From: Amycolatopsis sp. EV170708-02-1
Lineage (GTDB): Bacteria; Actinomycetota; Actinomycetes; Mycobacteriales; Pseudonocardiaceae
Assembly (NCBI RefSeq): GCF_022479115.1
Contig: NZ_CP092497.1
Coordinates: forward strand, 6,882,001 to 6,946,000
Reading direction: 5' to 3'
DNA: 64,000 nt
Shown here: positions 46,951-55,924 of the stretch, piece by piece
Position numbering within the stretch: position 1 is the first letter of the stretch
Layout of the letters: the number at the start of each line of letters is the position of its first letter
The notes under the pieces: generated by a model
Told to the model about the DNA's origin: nothing
Database searches by the model: none
The model's input: only the letters and a program-made list of their open reading frames with translations
Made by a program: the position numbers and the translations under genes

Positions 46951-47586
46951 TCAGAACAGCAGCGGCAGGAGCGCGTGGCGGCGTTTGAGCACGGCGCCGT
47001 AGCGCGCGTCGATGCGCATCCACGAATCCGTCGCGGTGACACGGACGACGTCGCCGTCGATCGACGAGTCCACGAAACCCATCCCGGACAGCGCGAACAG
47101 GCACCGCATCTGGACCTTGATCTCCAGCTCGTTGCCCGAAACGGTGAGCACCGCCTGGTCCATCAGCGACGCCGGCGGCGTGCCGTGCGGGCCCACGTTG
47201 TCACGGGCGAGGGTGACCCCGCGATCGGCCAGCTCCGAGATCACCGTCGCCGGCAGTTCGTCCACCAGCTGCCAGCGGCCGGGCGCGGGCAGCTCGGAAT
47301 GCCACATCAGGTCGCGGGCGGGGCCCGGATCCATCCGCTCGCCACCGGCGACGGTCAGCGCGGCGAGCAGCTCGTTCCCGGACACGGTGATGTCCGACGG
47401 CGTGATGTCACCGGCGACGGCCCTGGTGGCGAGGACCTCGAACGGCGTCGCGCACCACGCCTCGACGACACCGTCACCACGCTGCCGCAACCGCACCAGC
47501 GTGTTCTGGTCGAGCCGGACCGCCCTGGCCACGAACGCGCCGAGCGTTTCGCGGTCGCCCGCGTCCGGGATGACGAGCTCAGGCAT
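46951..47586 (-). CDS. Conserved actinobacterial protein (Rv2474c-like position)
   Basis: Encodes 211 residues beginning PELVIPDAGDRETLGAFVAR, cytoplasmic. It mixes alpha and beta segments; the middle holds RWQLVDELPATVISELADRG and the end RRHALLPLLF. No catalytic motif is recognised. Its start overlaps the end of the thioesterase gene by 8 bases, and the order thioesterase then this gene matches Rv2475c-Rv2474c. The partner suggests a link to acyl-CoA handling, but this is position only. Confidence 0.8.
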   Translation of the reverse strand: MPELVIPDAGDRETLGAFVARAVRLDQNTLVRLRQRGDGVVEAWCATPFEVLATRAVAGDITPSDITVSGNELLAALTVAGGERMDPGPARDLMWHSELPAPGRWQLVDELPATVISELADRGVTLARDNVGPHGTPPASLMDQAVLTVSGNELEIKVQMRCLFALSGMGFVDSSIDGDVVRVTATDSWMRIDARYGAVLKRRHALLPLLF

Positions 47587-47998
47587 CCGCGAACCCCTTC
47601 TCCAGGAAGGCACGTTCGTCCTCGGTCAGCCGCCGGGGCCGCTCGGACGCGGTGTCGAACGGCGCGAGCACCGTCTCCGCGGTGACCGCGACCTTGTCGG
47701 CCTCGGCCGGCCCGGCGTGCACCCGGTAGCCGAGGGTGAAGCTGGCGTGCTTCAAGTCCTTCAACGAGATCTCCACCCGGATGTCCTGATCGGACACCAC
47801 GATCGGCGAACGGTAATGGACGGCCAGCTTCACCACCACGATGCCCTTGGGCAGCTCGGTGAGCCCGGCGCGGACGGCGTCCCCGAACAGCAGCGGGATC
47901 CGTGCCTCTTCGAGCAGGGTCACCAGATTCGCGTGGTTGACGTGCCCGTAGACGTCCATATCCGACCAGCGCGGCCGGATCAGGGAAATGTAGCTCAC
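47579..47998 (-). CDS. Hotdog-fold acyl-CoA thioesterase (4HBT type)
   Basis: Encodes 139 residues from a GTG start. The hotdog signature RWSDMDVYGHVNHANLVTLL lies at residues 10-29, with Asp15 the expected catalytic residue and HVNH positioning the substrate. It hydrolyses acyl-CoA thioesters. Its GTG overlaps the glutamate dehydrogenase stop (TAGTG), so both are translated in a coupled way, as with Rv2475c and Rv2476c. Confidence 0.9.
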   Translation of the reverse strand: MSYISLIRPRWSDMDVYGHVNHANLVTLLEEARIPLLFGDAVRAGLTELPKGIVVVKLAVHYRSPIVVSDQDIRVEISLKDLKHASFTLGYRVHAGPAEADKVAVTAETVLAPFDTASERPRRLTEDERAFLEKGFADA

Positions 47999-50900
47999 TA
48001 CCGCACCGTGCTCCGGATCTGCCTCGCCGCCACCGACAGCGTCGCCAGGTCGAGCTTGCCGAACTGGCTGATCTCGTCCAGTGCGACACGGGCCCGCTGC
48101 AACCGCGAGGCGTTCGTCTTCTCCCAGTGGGCGATCTTCTCGTCCGGGTCAGTGCCCGAATCGCTGTGCCGCAAGGCGTCCAGCGTGATCGTCCGCAAGG
48201 AACCGTAGACGTCGTCCCGCAGCGCCAGCCGCGCGAGCGCGTGCCAGCGGTTGCCGCGTTCGAGACCGCTGATCGACGTCAGCATCTTGTCGATGCCGAG
48301 GTGGTCGGAAAGCGCGTAGTACAGGCCCGCCGTCTCCGTCGGGGTGTGCACCGCGTCGATCCCCGCCTGCTGCTCGGCCAGCTCCGCGACGTCGGTGACG
48401 TCGAGCAGGCCGTAGGTGTGCAGCAGCAGCGCCACCCGTCCGGCGAGTTCCGCCGGGACGCCCTTCTCGATCAGCCGCTCGGTGTTCGCGTCCACCGAAG
48501 CGCACTCGACACCGCGAAGCAGCTCGTGCGCCCTCGGGGCCAGCTCGCCGACGACCCGGCCGAACCGGTTGATCTCGGCGAGCGGGGCCAGCGGCTGCGG
48601 CCGGTTGGTGAGGAACCAGCGGGCGGCCCGGTCGAGCAGCCTCCGGGTCTCCAGCATCATCTCGTCGGCGACCTCGGTCGGCACGACGTTGTCCAGCGCG
48701 TCGATCTGGGCCCACAGCGACGGCAGGTCGTACACGTGGGTGACCACGGCGTACGCGCGGACGGCGTCGGTCGCGGTCGCGTTCATCTCCTCCATCAGGC
48801 GGAAGACGTACGAGATCCCGGCGCCGTCGACGACCTCGTTGGCCACCATCGTCGTGATGATCTCGCGCTTCAGCGGGTGCTGGAAGATCGCGTCGCCGAA
48901 GCGTTCCCGAAGCGGCTTCGGGAAGTACTCGGGCAGGCGGCGCGAGAACACCTCGGAGTCCGGGAGTTCGCTGGCCAGCAGCTCGTCCTTCAGGTCGAGC
49001 TTGACGTGCGCGAGCAGCGTCGCCAGCTCCGGCGAGGTGAGGCCCTCGCCCGCCTTCTCCAGCGCGCGGAACTCCGCCGAGCTCGGCAGCGCTTCGAGCT
49101 TGCGGTCGAAGGCGCCCTTCGCGACCAGCGCCGCGACGAGCCGCTGGTGCACCGAGACCATCGGGCCGGCGTGTGCCCGGCTGACGCCGAGCACCGCGTT
49201 CTGGCGGTAGTTGTCGGCCAGTACCAGCTCGCCGACCTCGTCGGTCATCTGCTCGAGGAGTTCGTTGCGCTGCTCGGCGTCCAGCGACCCGGTCGAGACC
49301 AGGTGATCCAGGAGGATCTTGATGTTGACCTCGTGGTCGGAGCAGTCCACACCGGCGGAGTTGTCGAGCGCGTCGGTGTTGATCTTGCCGCCCGCACGGG
49401 CGAACTCGATCCGGCCGAGCTGGGTCAGGCCCAGGTTCCCGCCCTCGCCGACGACCTTGACGCGAAGCTGGTTGCCGTTGACCCGCAAGGCGTCGTTGGC
49501 CTTGTCGCCCGCGTCGGCGTGGGACTCGCTCTCGGCCTTGACGTAGGTGCCGATGCCGCCGTTCCACAGCAGCTCGACCGGCGCCAGCAGGATCGCCTGC
49601 ATCAGGTCGTTCGGCGCCAGTTTCGTGACGTCCTCGCCGAGACCGAGCGCCTCGCGGACCTGCGGGCTGACCGGGATCGTCTTCGCCGAACGCGAGTAGA
49701 TCCCGCCGCCCTCGCTGATCAGCGAGCGGTCGTAGTCCTCCCACGACGAGCGCGGCAGATCGAACAGCCTGCGCCGCTCGGCGAACGACGTCGCCGAATC
49801 CGGGTTCGGGTCGAGGAAGATGTGCATGTGGTTGAACGCGGCCACGAGCCGGATGTGCTGCGAAAGCAGCATCCCGTTGCCGAAGACGTCACCCATCATG
49901 TCGCCGATGCCGACGACGGTGAAGTCCTCGGTCTGGGTGTCCTTGCCCAGCTCGCGGAAGTTGCGTTTGACGCTCTCCCAAGCACCCTTCGCGGTGATGC
50001 CCATGGCCTTGTGGTCGTAGCCCACCGAGCCGCCGGACGCGAAGGCGTCGCCGAGCCAGAAACCGTAGTTCGCCGAGACCTCGTTCGCGATGTCGGAGAA
50101 CTTCGCGGTGCCCTTGTCCGCGGCGACCACGAGGTAGCTGTCGTCGCCGTCGTGGCGGACCACACGCGGCGCCGGGACGGTCTTGCCCTCGACGCGGTTG
50201 TCGGTCACGTCCAGCAGGCCGGAGATGAACATCCGGTAGCAGGCGATGCCCTCGTTCAGCTGGGCGTCGCGGTCCAGGCCGGGGTCACCCGTGGCCGTCG
50301 GCGGGCGCTTCACGACGAAGCCACCCTTCGCGCCGACAGGCACGATGACCGCGTTCTTGACCGCCTGCGCCTTGACCAGGCCGAGGATCTCCGTGCGGAA
50401 GTCCTCCCGGCGGTCGGACCACCGCAGCCCACCGCGCGCGACGTCGCCGAAGCGCAGGTGCACCCCCTCGATCCGGGGCGAGTACACGAAGATCTCGTAC
50501 TTCGGCCGCGGCTCGGGCAGCTCGGGCACCGCGCTCGGGTCGAGTTTGAGCGCCAGGTACTGACGTGAGTTCCCGTCCCCGTCGGTCACGTGGTAGTTCG
50601 TCCGCAGCGTGGCGAGGATGACCGACATCAGCCGTCGCAGGATCCGGTCCTCGTCGAGGCTCGTCACCTCGTCGACCAGCTTGCCGATCTCCGTGGTGAG
50701 CTGATCGGCCTGCGACGCGCGGGCCTCGTCGCCGAGCGAAAGGTCGAAGCGGGTCTCGAACAGCCGCACCAGCGCGGTGGCGATGTCGGTGTGCGCGAGG
50801 ACGGTGTTCTCGATGTACTCCTGCGAGAACGGGATCTTCGTCTGGCGCAGGTACCGCGAATAGGCCCGCAGGATGGCCGCCTGGCGCCAGGTGAGCCCGG

Positions 50901-52971
50901 CGCGCAGGACGAGACCGTTGAAGCCGTCGACCTCGCAGTCGCCGCGCCAGGCGGCGTGGAAGGCATCCTGGAAGCGGGTGCGGAGATCGCTGTCCGCGTG
51001 GTCGAGGACCTGCGGGTCGATCCGCAGGCCGAAGTCGTAGATCCAGGAGCGGCCGCCGTCCTCGCGGCGCAGTTCGTACGGGCGCTCGTCGACGACCTCG
51101 ACACCCATCCGCTGCAGGACCGGGAGCACCTGGGAAAGGGTGACGCCCTCGCCGCGCAGGTACAGCTTGAAGCGCCGCTCCCCTGCCTCGGCGTCGGCGG
51201 GCAGGTAGAACGACATCGACAGGTCGCCCTCGTCGGTCAGCGACTCCAGGGCGCGGAGGTCCGCCAGCGCTTCGAGCGCGGTGAAGTCCTCCTTGTAGCC
51301 CTCGGGGAACACCGCGGCGAACCGCTGCCCCTGTTCGCCCGCGGACTCCTCGACCAGCAGGCCGATCGCGACGCCGCTGTCCCCGGCGCGCTCGCGGCGT
51401 TCGGCGAGGATCGCCTCGACCATCCGGTCGTCCCAGCTGCGCACGGCCTCGTTGAGCCGTTCCTGGATGCGCAGGGTGTCCGGTTCGGAGCGCTGCGACG
51501 GGTCGGTGTGCACGATGAAGTGCACCTGCGCGAGCACGGTCTCGCCGATACGCGCGCTGTACTCCAGTTGCGTGCCTTCGAGTTCTTCGAGCAGGACCTC
51601 CTGCATCGCGAGCCGCGAACGGGTCGTGTAGCGGTCACGCGGGAGGTACACGAGGCACGAGTAGAAACGGCCGTACGGGTCGCGGCGCAGGAACAGGCGC
51701 AGCCGTCTGCGATCCGAAAGCGTGATCGCGCCCGTCGTCGTCGAGTAGAGCGAGTCGGTGTCGGCCGAGAACAGGTCCGCGCGCGGCCAGTTCTGCAGCA
51801 CTTCGAGCATCCGCTGGCCGGAGAAGGACTCCATCGGGAAGCCCGCGCGGTGGATGACCTCGCGGACCCGGTTGCAGACCACCGGGATGTCGAGCACGTT
51901 CTCGTGCAGCGCGGTGGTGGTGAACATGCCGAGGAACCGGTGCTCGCCGGTGACGTTCCCCTTGTCGTCGAACGTTTTCACGCCGACGTAGTACGGATAC
52001 ACCGGGCGGTGCACGGTGGACGGCGCGCTCGCCTGGGTCAGCACCAGCAGCGTCGGCGCCAGCGCGGAGGCCGCCGTGTCCGGGCCCGCGGTGAGACTGC
52101 GCGCGGCCAGGCTGTCCTGACGCAGCACGCCAAGCCCGGTGGCGAGCACCGCGCGCAGGGCGGGCTCGTCGTTGTCGGGGTGCGGGTTGTCGATCAGCTC
52201 GTACCGGCGGTAGCCGAGGAAGGTGAAGTGGCCGTCGGCGAGCCAGCGCAGCAGCCGGGCGCCTTCCGCGACCTCGTGCGCGGGCAGCCTCGGCGGGTTG
52301 CCGTCCAGCTCGTCGGCGAGACGGCGCGCCGTCTCCGTCATCTTGTCGGTGTCCTCGACGACCTCGCGGACGTCACCCAGCACCGAAGACAGCCGGTTGT
52401 CCAGCTCGCGGGCCCGGTTCGGATCCGTGACCAGGTCGATCTCGATGTACATCCACGACTCGGCCGCCGAGTTCGCCGGCGGCTCCGCCGGGTCGGCGTC
52501 CGGGTGGACCTCCAGCAGCTCACCGGTCAGATCCCGGCTCACCACGACGATCGGGTGCACGATGCGCTGCACCTGCACCCCGTCCCGCGCGAACTCCGCC
52601 GCGACGGAATCCACCAGATACGGCATGTCGTCCGTGACGACCTGCACGACGGTCGCCTCACGCGTCCAGCCGTCTTCGGGCCCCGTCGGGTTCAGCAGCC
52701 GCACCGCGGGACGGCCGGGCATGCGGTCCTTCGCGAGCTGAAGATGCGAACGGACGGCGCCGACGAGGTCGACCGGGTCGTCACCGAGAATCTCTTCGGC
52801 CGGGATGTGCCGGTAGTACAGGCGGATCAAGTCGCCGATCTCCGGGGCGTACGCCGCGGCGGCGTCGATCAGGTCGTCCCGGATCTGCTCCGGGTTCGCC
52901 GACCGGCGCCGGGCGCCATCCTCGGTGCCGACATCTTTTCCGGGCGGGGACGAGACTCCCGTCGAGCTCAT
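47998..52971 (-). CDS. gdh: Large NAD-dependent glutamate dehydrogenase
   Basis: Encodes 1,657 residues, the 180-kDa class typical of actinobacteria and proteobacteria. Long N-terminal ACT-like regulatory segments (about 90-700) precede the catalytic domain: KNAVIVPVGAKGGFVVKRPP (glutamate-binding lysine region, near residue 870), RRHDG-like VVRHDGDDSYLVVAADKGTA, DAFASGGSVGYDHKAMGITA and VGIGDMMGDVFGNGMLLS for the NAD fold. It deaminates glutamate to 2-oxoglutarate and is often controlled by the GarA/OdhI-type FHA protein. The start at 52971 follows a TACAGT -10 by 15 bases; the upstream frame to 53070 is less likely. Confidence 0.95.
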   Translation of the reverse strand: MSSTGVSSPPGKDVGTEDGARRRSANPEQIRDDLIDAAAAYAPEIGDLIRLYYRHIPAEEILGDDPVDLVGAVRSHLQLAKDRMPGRPAVRLLNPTGPEDGWTREATVVQVVTDDMPYLVDSVAAEFARDGVQVQRIVHPIVVVSRDLTGELLEVHPDADPAEPPANSAAESWMYIEIDLVTDPNRARELDNRLSSVLGDVREVVEDTDKMTETARRLADELDGNPPRLPAHEVAEGARLLRWLADGHFTFLGYRRYELIDNPHPDNDEPALRAVLATGLGVLRQDSLAARSLTAGPDTAASALAPTLLVLTQASAPSTVHRPVYPYYVGVKTFDDKGNVTGEHRFLGMFTTTALHENVLDIPVVCNRVREVIHRAGFPMESFSGQRMLEVLQNWPRADLFSADTDSLYSTTTGAITLSDRRRLRLFLRRDPYGRFYSCLVYLPRDRYTTRSRLAMQEVLLEELEGTQLEYSARIGETVLAQVHFIVHTDPSQRSEPDTLRIQERLNEAVRSWDDRMVEAILAERRERAGDSGVAIGLLVEESAGEQGQRFAAVFPEGYKEDFTALEALADLRALESLTDEGDLSMSFYLPADAEAGERRFKLYLRGEGVTLSQVLPVLQRMGVEVVDERPYELRREDGGRSWIYDFGLRIDPQVLDHADSDLRTRFQDAFHAAWRGDCEVDGFNGLVLRAGLTWRQAAILRAYSRYLRQTKIPFSQEYIENTVLAHTDIATALVRLFETRFDLSLGDEARASQADQLTTEIGKLVDEVTSLDEDRILRRLMSVILATLRTNYHVTDGDGNSRQYLALKLDPSAVPELPEPRPKYEIFVYSPRIEGVHLRFGDVARGGLRWSDRREDFRTEILGLVKAQAVKNAVIVPVGAKGGFVVKRPPTATGDPGLDRDAQLNEGIACYRMFISGLLDVTDNRVEGKTVPAPRVVRHDGDDSYLVVAADKGTAKFSDIANEVSANYGFWLGDAFASGGSVGYDHKAMGITAKGAWESVKRNFRELGKDTQTEDFTVVGIGDMMGDVFGNGMLLSQHIRLVAAFNHMHIFLDPNPDSATSFAERRRLFDLPRSSWEDYDRSLISEGGGIYSRSAKTIPVSPQVREALGLGEDVTKLAPNDLMQAILLAPVELLWNGGIGTYVKAESESHADAGDKANDALRVNGNQLRVKVVGEGGNLGLTQLGRIEFARAGGKINTDALDNSAGVDCSDHEVNIKILLDHLVSTGSLDAEQRNELLEQMTDEVGELVLADNYRQNAVLGVSRAHAGPMVSVHQRLVAALVAKGAFDRKLEALPSSAEFRALEKAGEGLTSPELATLLAHVKLDLKDELLASELPDSEVFSRRLPEYFPKPLRERFGDAIFQHPLKREIITTMVANEVVDGAGISYVFRLMEEMNATATDAVRAYAVVTHVYDLPSLWAQIDALDNVVPTEVADEMMLETRRLLDRAARWFLTNRPQPLAPLAEINRFGRVVGELAPRAHELLRGVECASVDANTERLIEKGVPAELAGRVALLLHTYGLLDVTDVAELAEQQAGIDAVHTPTETAGLYYALSDHLGIDKMLTSISGLERGNRWHALARLALRDDVYGSLRTITLDALRHSDSGTDPDEKIAHWEKTNASRLQRARVALDEISQFGKLDLATLSVAARQIRSTVR

Positions 52972-53314
52972 TTGAGGCAACTCTCCACTGTAGCGAGATT
53001 GACACCGCGACCGGCACGACTCTGTACCGGCCCAGACCCAACCTACAGCTCCGGACAGTCGGCTCCACAAGGCCGGGTCATTCCCGCCCGTCGAAGATTT
53101 CCCTGCTCAGATACCGGAATCGCCGTGATCGGTTCAGCTACTCGCCGGTCACATCGGCGGTCTGTCCGGACCCTCCCGCGCCTCGCCGCACCGGGGTGAC
53201 CAGCACCCATTCCCTCACGCCGCCCCGGCGGGTGGCCACGGCCGGCGAACTGAATCGTTCAAGCCGACCACCTCTCCCACCGAGGTGAAGCAAGGGACCT
53301 TTGCTATCGCGGGG
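52972..53314. other. 343-bp gene-free promoter region upstream of gdh
   Basis: No gene with good codon use is seen. Near gdh, TACAGT on the minus strand (52992-52987) is a plausible -10. Around 53288-53304 lies AGCAAGGGACCTTTGCT, an imperfect short hairpin that recalls the repeated hairpins elsewhere in the window. The rest is featureless GC-rich sequence. Confidence 0.5.
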
Positions 53315-53640
53315 TCAGTCGCTTCCGTTGGCGCGGTGCCGGTCGTGGCCGTTGACCGGACGCTTTCCCGCGTCCTGGGAACCGAGCTGTTTCACGAGCG
53401 CGGCTGCGCTCGCGGTGCCCGCCTGATGCTCGGCGAGCGCGCGGGCGAGCAGATCGGCGAGACCGGCGTCCGGCGGCGGTTCCTCCTCCGCGATCGCGCG
53501 GGCGTAGCTCTCCGGGAACGGCGTGATCGGCCGCCAGGAACCGGTGTCGGTCAGCGGGTCCAACGCGGGCGGCATCCGCAACCGCGGCAGCCAAGGATCC
53601 GCGACTTCTTCCTTCGGGCGGGGTGAGTCACCCCGCTCTG
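53315..53640 (-). pseudogene. Displaced C-terminal end of the TPR protein (frameshift)
   Basis: In the neighbouring minus frame, from about 53640 down to the stop at 53315, the residues read SPRPKEEVADPWLPRLRMPP, then a block with DTGSWRPITPFPESYARAIAEEE and LLARALAEHQAGTASAAALVKQLGSQD. This looks like genuine protein (helix-forming, balanced composition), whereas the in-frame end of the upstream gene turns into Arg/Cys-rich sequence after the C4 run at 53631-53634. Adding one base in that run joins both frames. It has no start of its own. Confidence 0.6.
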
Positions 53641-55908
53641 CGGAGGCGCCGGATCTTCCCGCGGCGGCGGAGCGAGCGGCACCGCGGGCTCGCTGTACTC
53701 GACGGGCGGCTGTTCCCGGCGGGTGTCGGCGCGTTCTTCGACGACGGATTCGGGGTGCACGGGGTCCACGGCGCCGTCCGCACGGCGACGGCCACCGCCG
53801 TGTCCGCCCGCGCTCGAGATCCCGAGCCGGTCCAGCACCGATTTCGCCGCCACGGAACCATGTTCGGCGTCGTGCCTGGTCTTGCGCGAGACGGGCGCCG
53901 AGGACCGGCGCGCACGCTCTTCGGCCGCCCACTCGTCGCTCTCCCACAACGGGGCGGCGGTGCCGGGCGGACGCGGCGGCGCTGCCTCCGCCGCCATCCG
54001 CGGCCGGGGCTCGGCCGCGGGCTCGGGAGCGAGCAGCAGTTCCGGGACGACGGGCTCCGAGGCCGCCACGGGCACCGGTTCCCCGGTCCGGACGGGCGCT
54101 TCGGCATCAGACTGCCACCGCGCGGCCGGAGCCGGGGTTTCGGCTCGGGCGGCCACCGGTTCGGCGGCGATCTCCCGCGCCGCGGGCTCCTCTTGACGAC
54201 GGCGGCGCCCAGGCTCCGGTTCGGGGCGCGACACCGGCGCGGGTTCCGGTTTCGGCGGCGGCATCAGTTTCGGCGCGGCGGGTTCGGCCTTGGGCTCGAA
54301 CCTGATCGACGGCTTGGTCTTCTTCGGCACCCGACGACGCCAGTCGCTGTCGGACGCCGCCGCTTCCCGTGCGGGCTCCGGGCGGGACGGCGGCTTCAAC
54401 ACCGGCGCCTCGCTCTTCTCCGCGACCGCCGCCGCGGGACGCTCCACCGGACGCGGAGACTCGGCTGGACGCGAAGGCTCGGCGGGATACGAAGGCTCGG
54501 CAGGGTACGAAGACTCGGCGGTCCGCGAAGACAGGGCGGGACGCGCGGGCTCGACCGGCGCTTGCCGCGCAGGCGCGGATTCCGGCTGCCTGCTCTGCCG
54601 CACGGGCTGCGGCTCACGACGAGCCGGCGGCTCGGCCGCGGCCCGCTTCGGCGGCGCCACATCGATCTTCGGCATCACCGCGGTCACCTCGACCGGTTCC
54701 GGCGCCGAAACCGGGGCGGGCGACGGCGTGGGCACCGCGGAGGACGACCGCGCGGCGACGGCCCGCAAGACGTCGTCGAGGTCGACGGCGGCGTTCTCGG
54801 CGGAGCCGAACTCGCCGACCAGGACGTTGCACGCCTGCCTGCGCGCGCGGGCGTGCAGATGCTCGGCGGCCCGTGAACGGTGCAGGCAGCCGATGGCCTC
54901 TTCGGCCCGGCCGAGCCGTTCCTCGATCTGCGCGAGCTCCAGCCACAGCCGTGCCGTGACGGCGTGCAGGTTGCGGTCGCCGGTCCCGGCGACCGCCTCA
55001 CGGACGAGCATGCCCGCGGCCTCGCCGGAGCCGGCAGGCAGCAGGACACGGGTGGCCACCGCCAGCCGCAGCCATGCGGCCGGGGCGATCCCCGCGGCCC
55101 GGACGGGGGCGTCGAGGATCGGCTGCGCGACCTCCAGCGCCATCTCCGTGTCGCCCCGGTCCAGCAAGGTGCAGACGAGTTGCAGGATCAGCCTGATCCG
55201 GACGAGACCGCCGTCGTCGTCCGGGTTTCCGAGCTTTTCGAGCATGCCCAGCCCGGTCCGCGCGGCATCGGCCGCCGCCGTCAGGTCACCATGGCGACGA
55301 CGGTGCGCCGACACCCCGACCCGCAGCATCGCGCGGATCAGCAGCTGCGAGTCCGCCGTCATCGAGCCGTCGCCGAGCACGAGCTTGTCCGCCTCGGCGA
55401 GCACGCGGTCCAGTTCCGCCTTCCGGCCGAACTGCGCCAGGCAGCCGACGAGGTGACACAACGCCTCGGCGCGGTGCGACGGCGAAACCGCCGGATCCGC
55501 CAGCAACGGACGCAACGCGGCCAGCCCCGTCAGCGGGATGCCGACGCTGCGCGCGCAGACCGCCAGGTCGATCCTCAGCCGGGCGGCGATGTCGCCGTAG
55601 CCCGCGTGTTCCGCGGCGCGCAAGGCGGCCACGCCCCGGCCGACCGTCCGGGGACGGCCACCGAGCCGCACCCGGGCGCTCACCACCAGGCTCTCCGCCC
55701 GGATCCACTGCTCGTCGGCCCCGGCGGCCTCGGCGAGCGCGGCCGCGCGCTCCCCGAGGACCAAGGCGAGCTCGGGCGCCCTGAGGTGCAGGGCGTCCGC
55801 GCGTTCGATCAACCTGCCGACAGCGGACAGGGTTCCCCCGGTGGCAGCCGTCCGCCCACCCACCATGGTGGTGGGCGAGCCCGGCCGTTGGCGCTTGCTG
55901 GCTTCCAC
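53551..55908 (-). CDS. TPR-like protein with long disordered tail, probably frameshifted
   Basis: Encodes 785 residues in frame from a GTG start. Residues 25-385 are TPR-like helices (ADALHLRAPELALVLGERAA, ADEQWIRAESLVVSARVRLG, EAIGCLHRSRAAEHLHARAR). From about 390 on the chain is Pro/Ala/Glu/Arg-rich and disordered. The final 26 residues after GVTHPARRKK do not resemble the rest, and a conserved-looking C-terminus continues in another frame to 53315. The corrected protein would be about 860 residues. It follows ettA by 16 bases and lies between ettA and gdh, where M. tuberculosis has no gene. Function unknown. Confidence 0.75.
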   Translation of the reverse strand: MEASKRQRPGSPTTMVGGRTAATGGTLSAVGRLIERADALHLRAPELALVLGERAAALAEAAGADEQWIRAESLVVSARVRLGGRPRTVGRGVAALRAAEHAGYGDIAARLRIDLAVCARSVGIPLTGLAALRPLLADPAVSPSHRAEALCHLVGCLAQFGRKAELDRVLAEADKLVLGDGSMTADSQLLIRAMLRVGVSAHRRRHGDLTAAADAARTGLGMLEKLGNPDDDGGLVRIRLILQLVCTLLDRGDTEMALEVAQPILDAPVRAAGIAPAAWLRLAVATRVLLPAGSGEAAGMLVREAVAGTGDRNLHAVTARLWLELAQIEERLGRAEEAIGCLHRSRAAEHLHARARRQACNVLVGEFGSAENAAVDLDDVLRAVAARSSSAVPTPSPAPVSAPEPVEVTAVMPKIDVAPPKRAAAEPPARREPQPVRQSRQPESAPARQAPVEPARPALSSRTAESSYPAEPSYPAEPSRPAESPRPVERPAAAVAEKSEAPVLKPPSRPEPAREAAASDSDWRRRVPKKTKPSIRFEPKAEPAAPKLMPPPKPEPAPVSRPEPEPGRRRRQEEPAAREIAAEPVAARAETPAPAARWQSDAEAPVRTGEPVPVAASEPVVPELLLAPEPAAEPRPRMAAEAAPPRPPGTAAPLWESDEWAAEERARRSSAPVSRKTRHDAEHGSVAAKSVLDRLGISSAGGHGGGRRRADGAVDPVHPESVVEERADTRREQPPVEYSEPAVPLAPPPREDPAPPQSGVTHPARRKKSRILGCRGCGCRPRWTR

Positions 55909-55924
55909 GGGGAACCCCCGGCCC

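Noticed and set aside
53315..53947. A separate 210-residue gene
   Set aside because: The N-terminal half is an Arg/Pro shadow of the TPR protein. Only the C-terminal half looks real and fits better as its frameshifted end.
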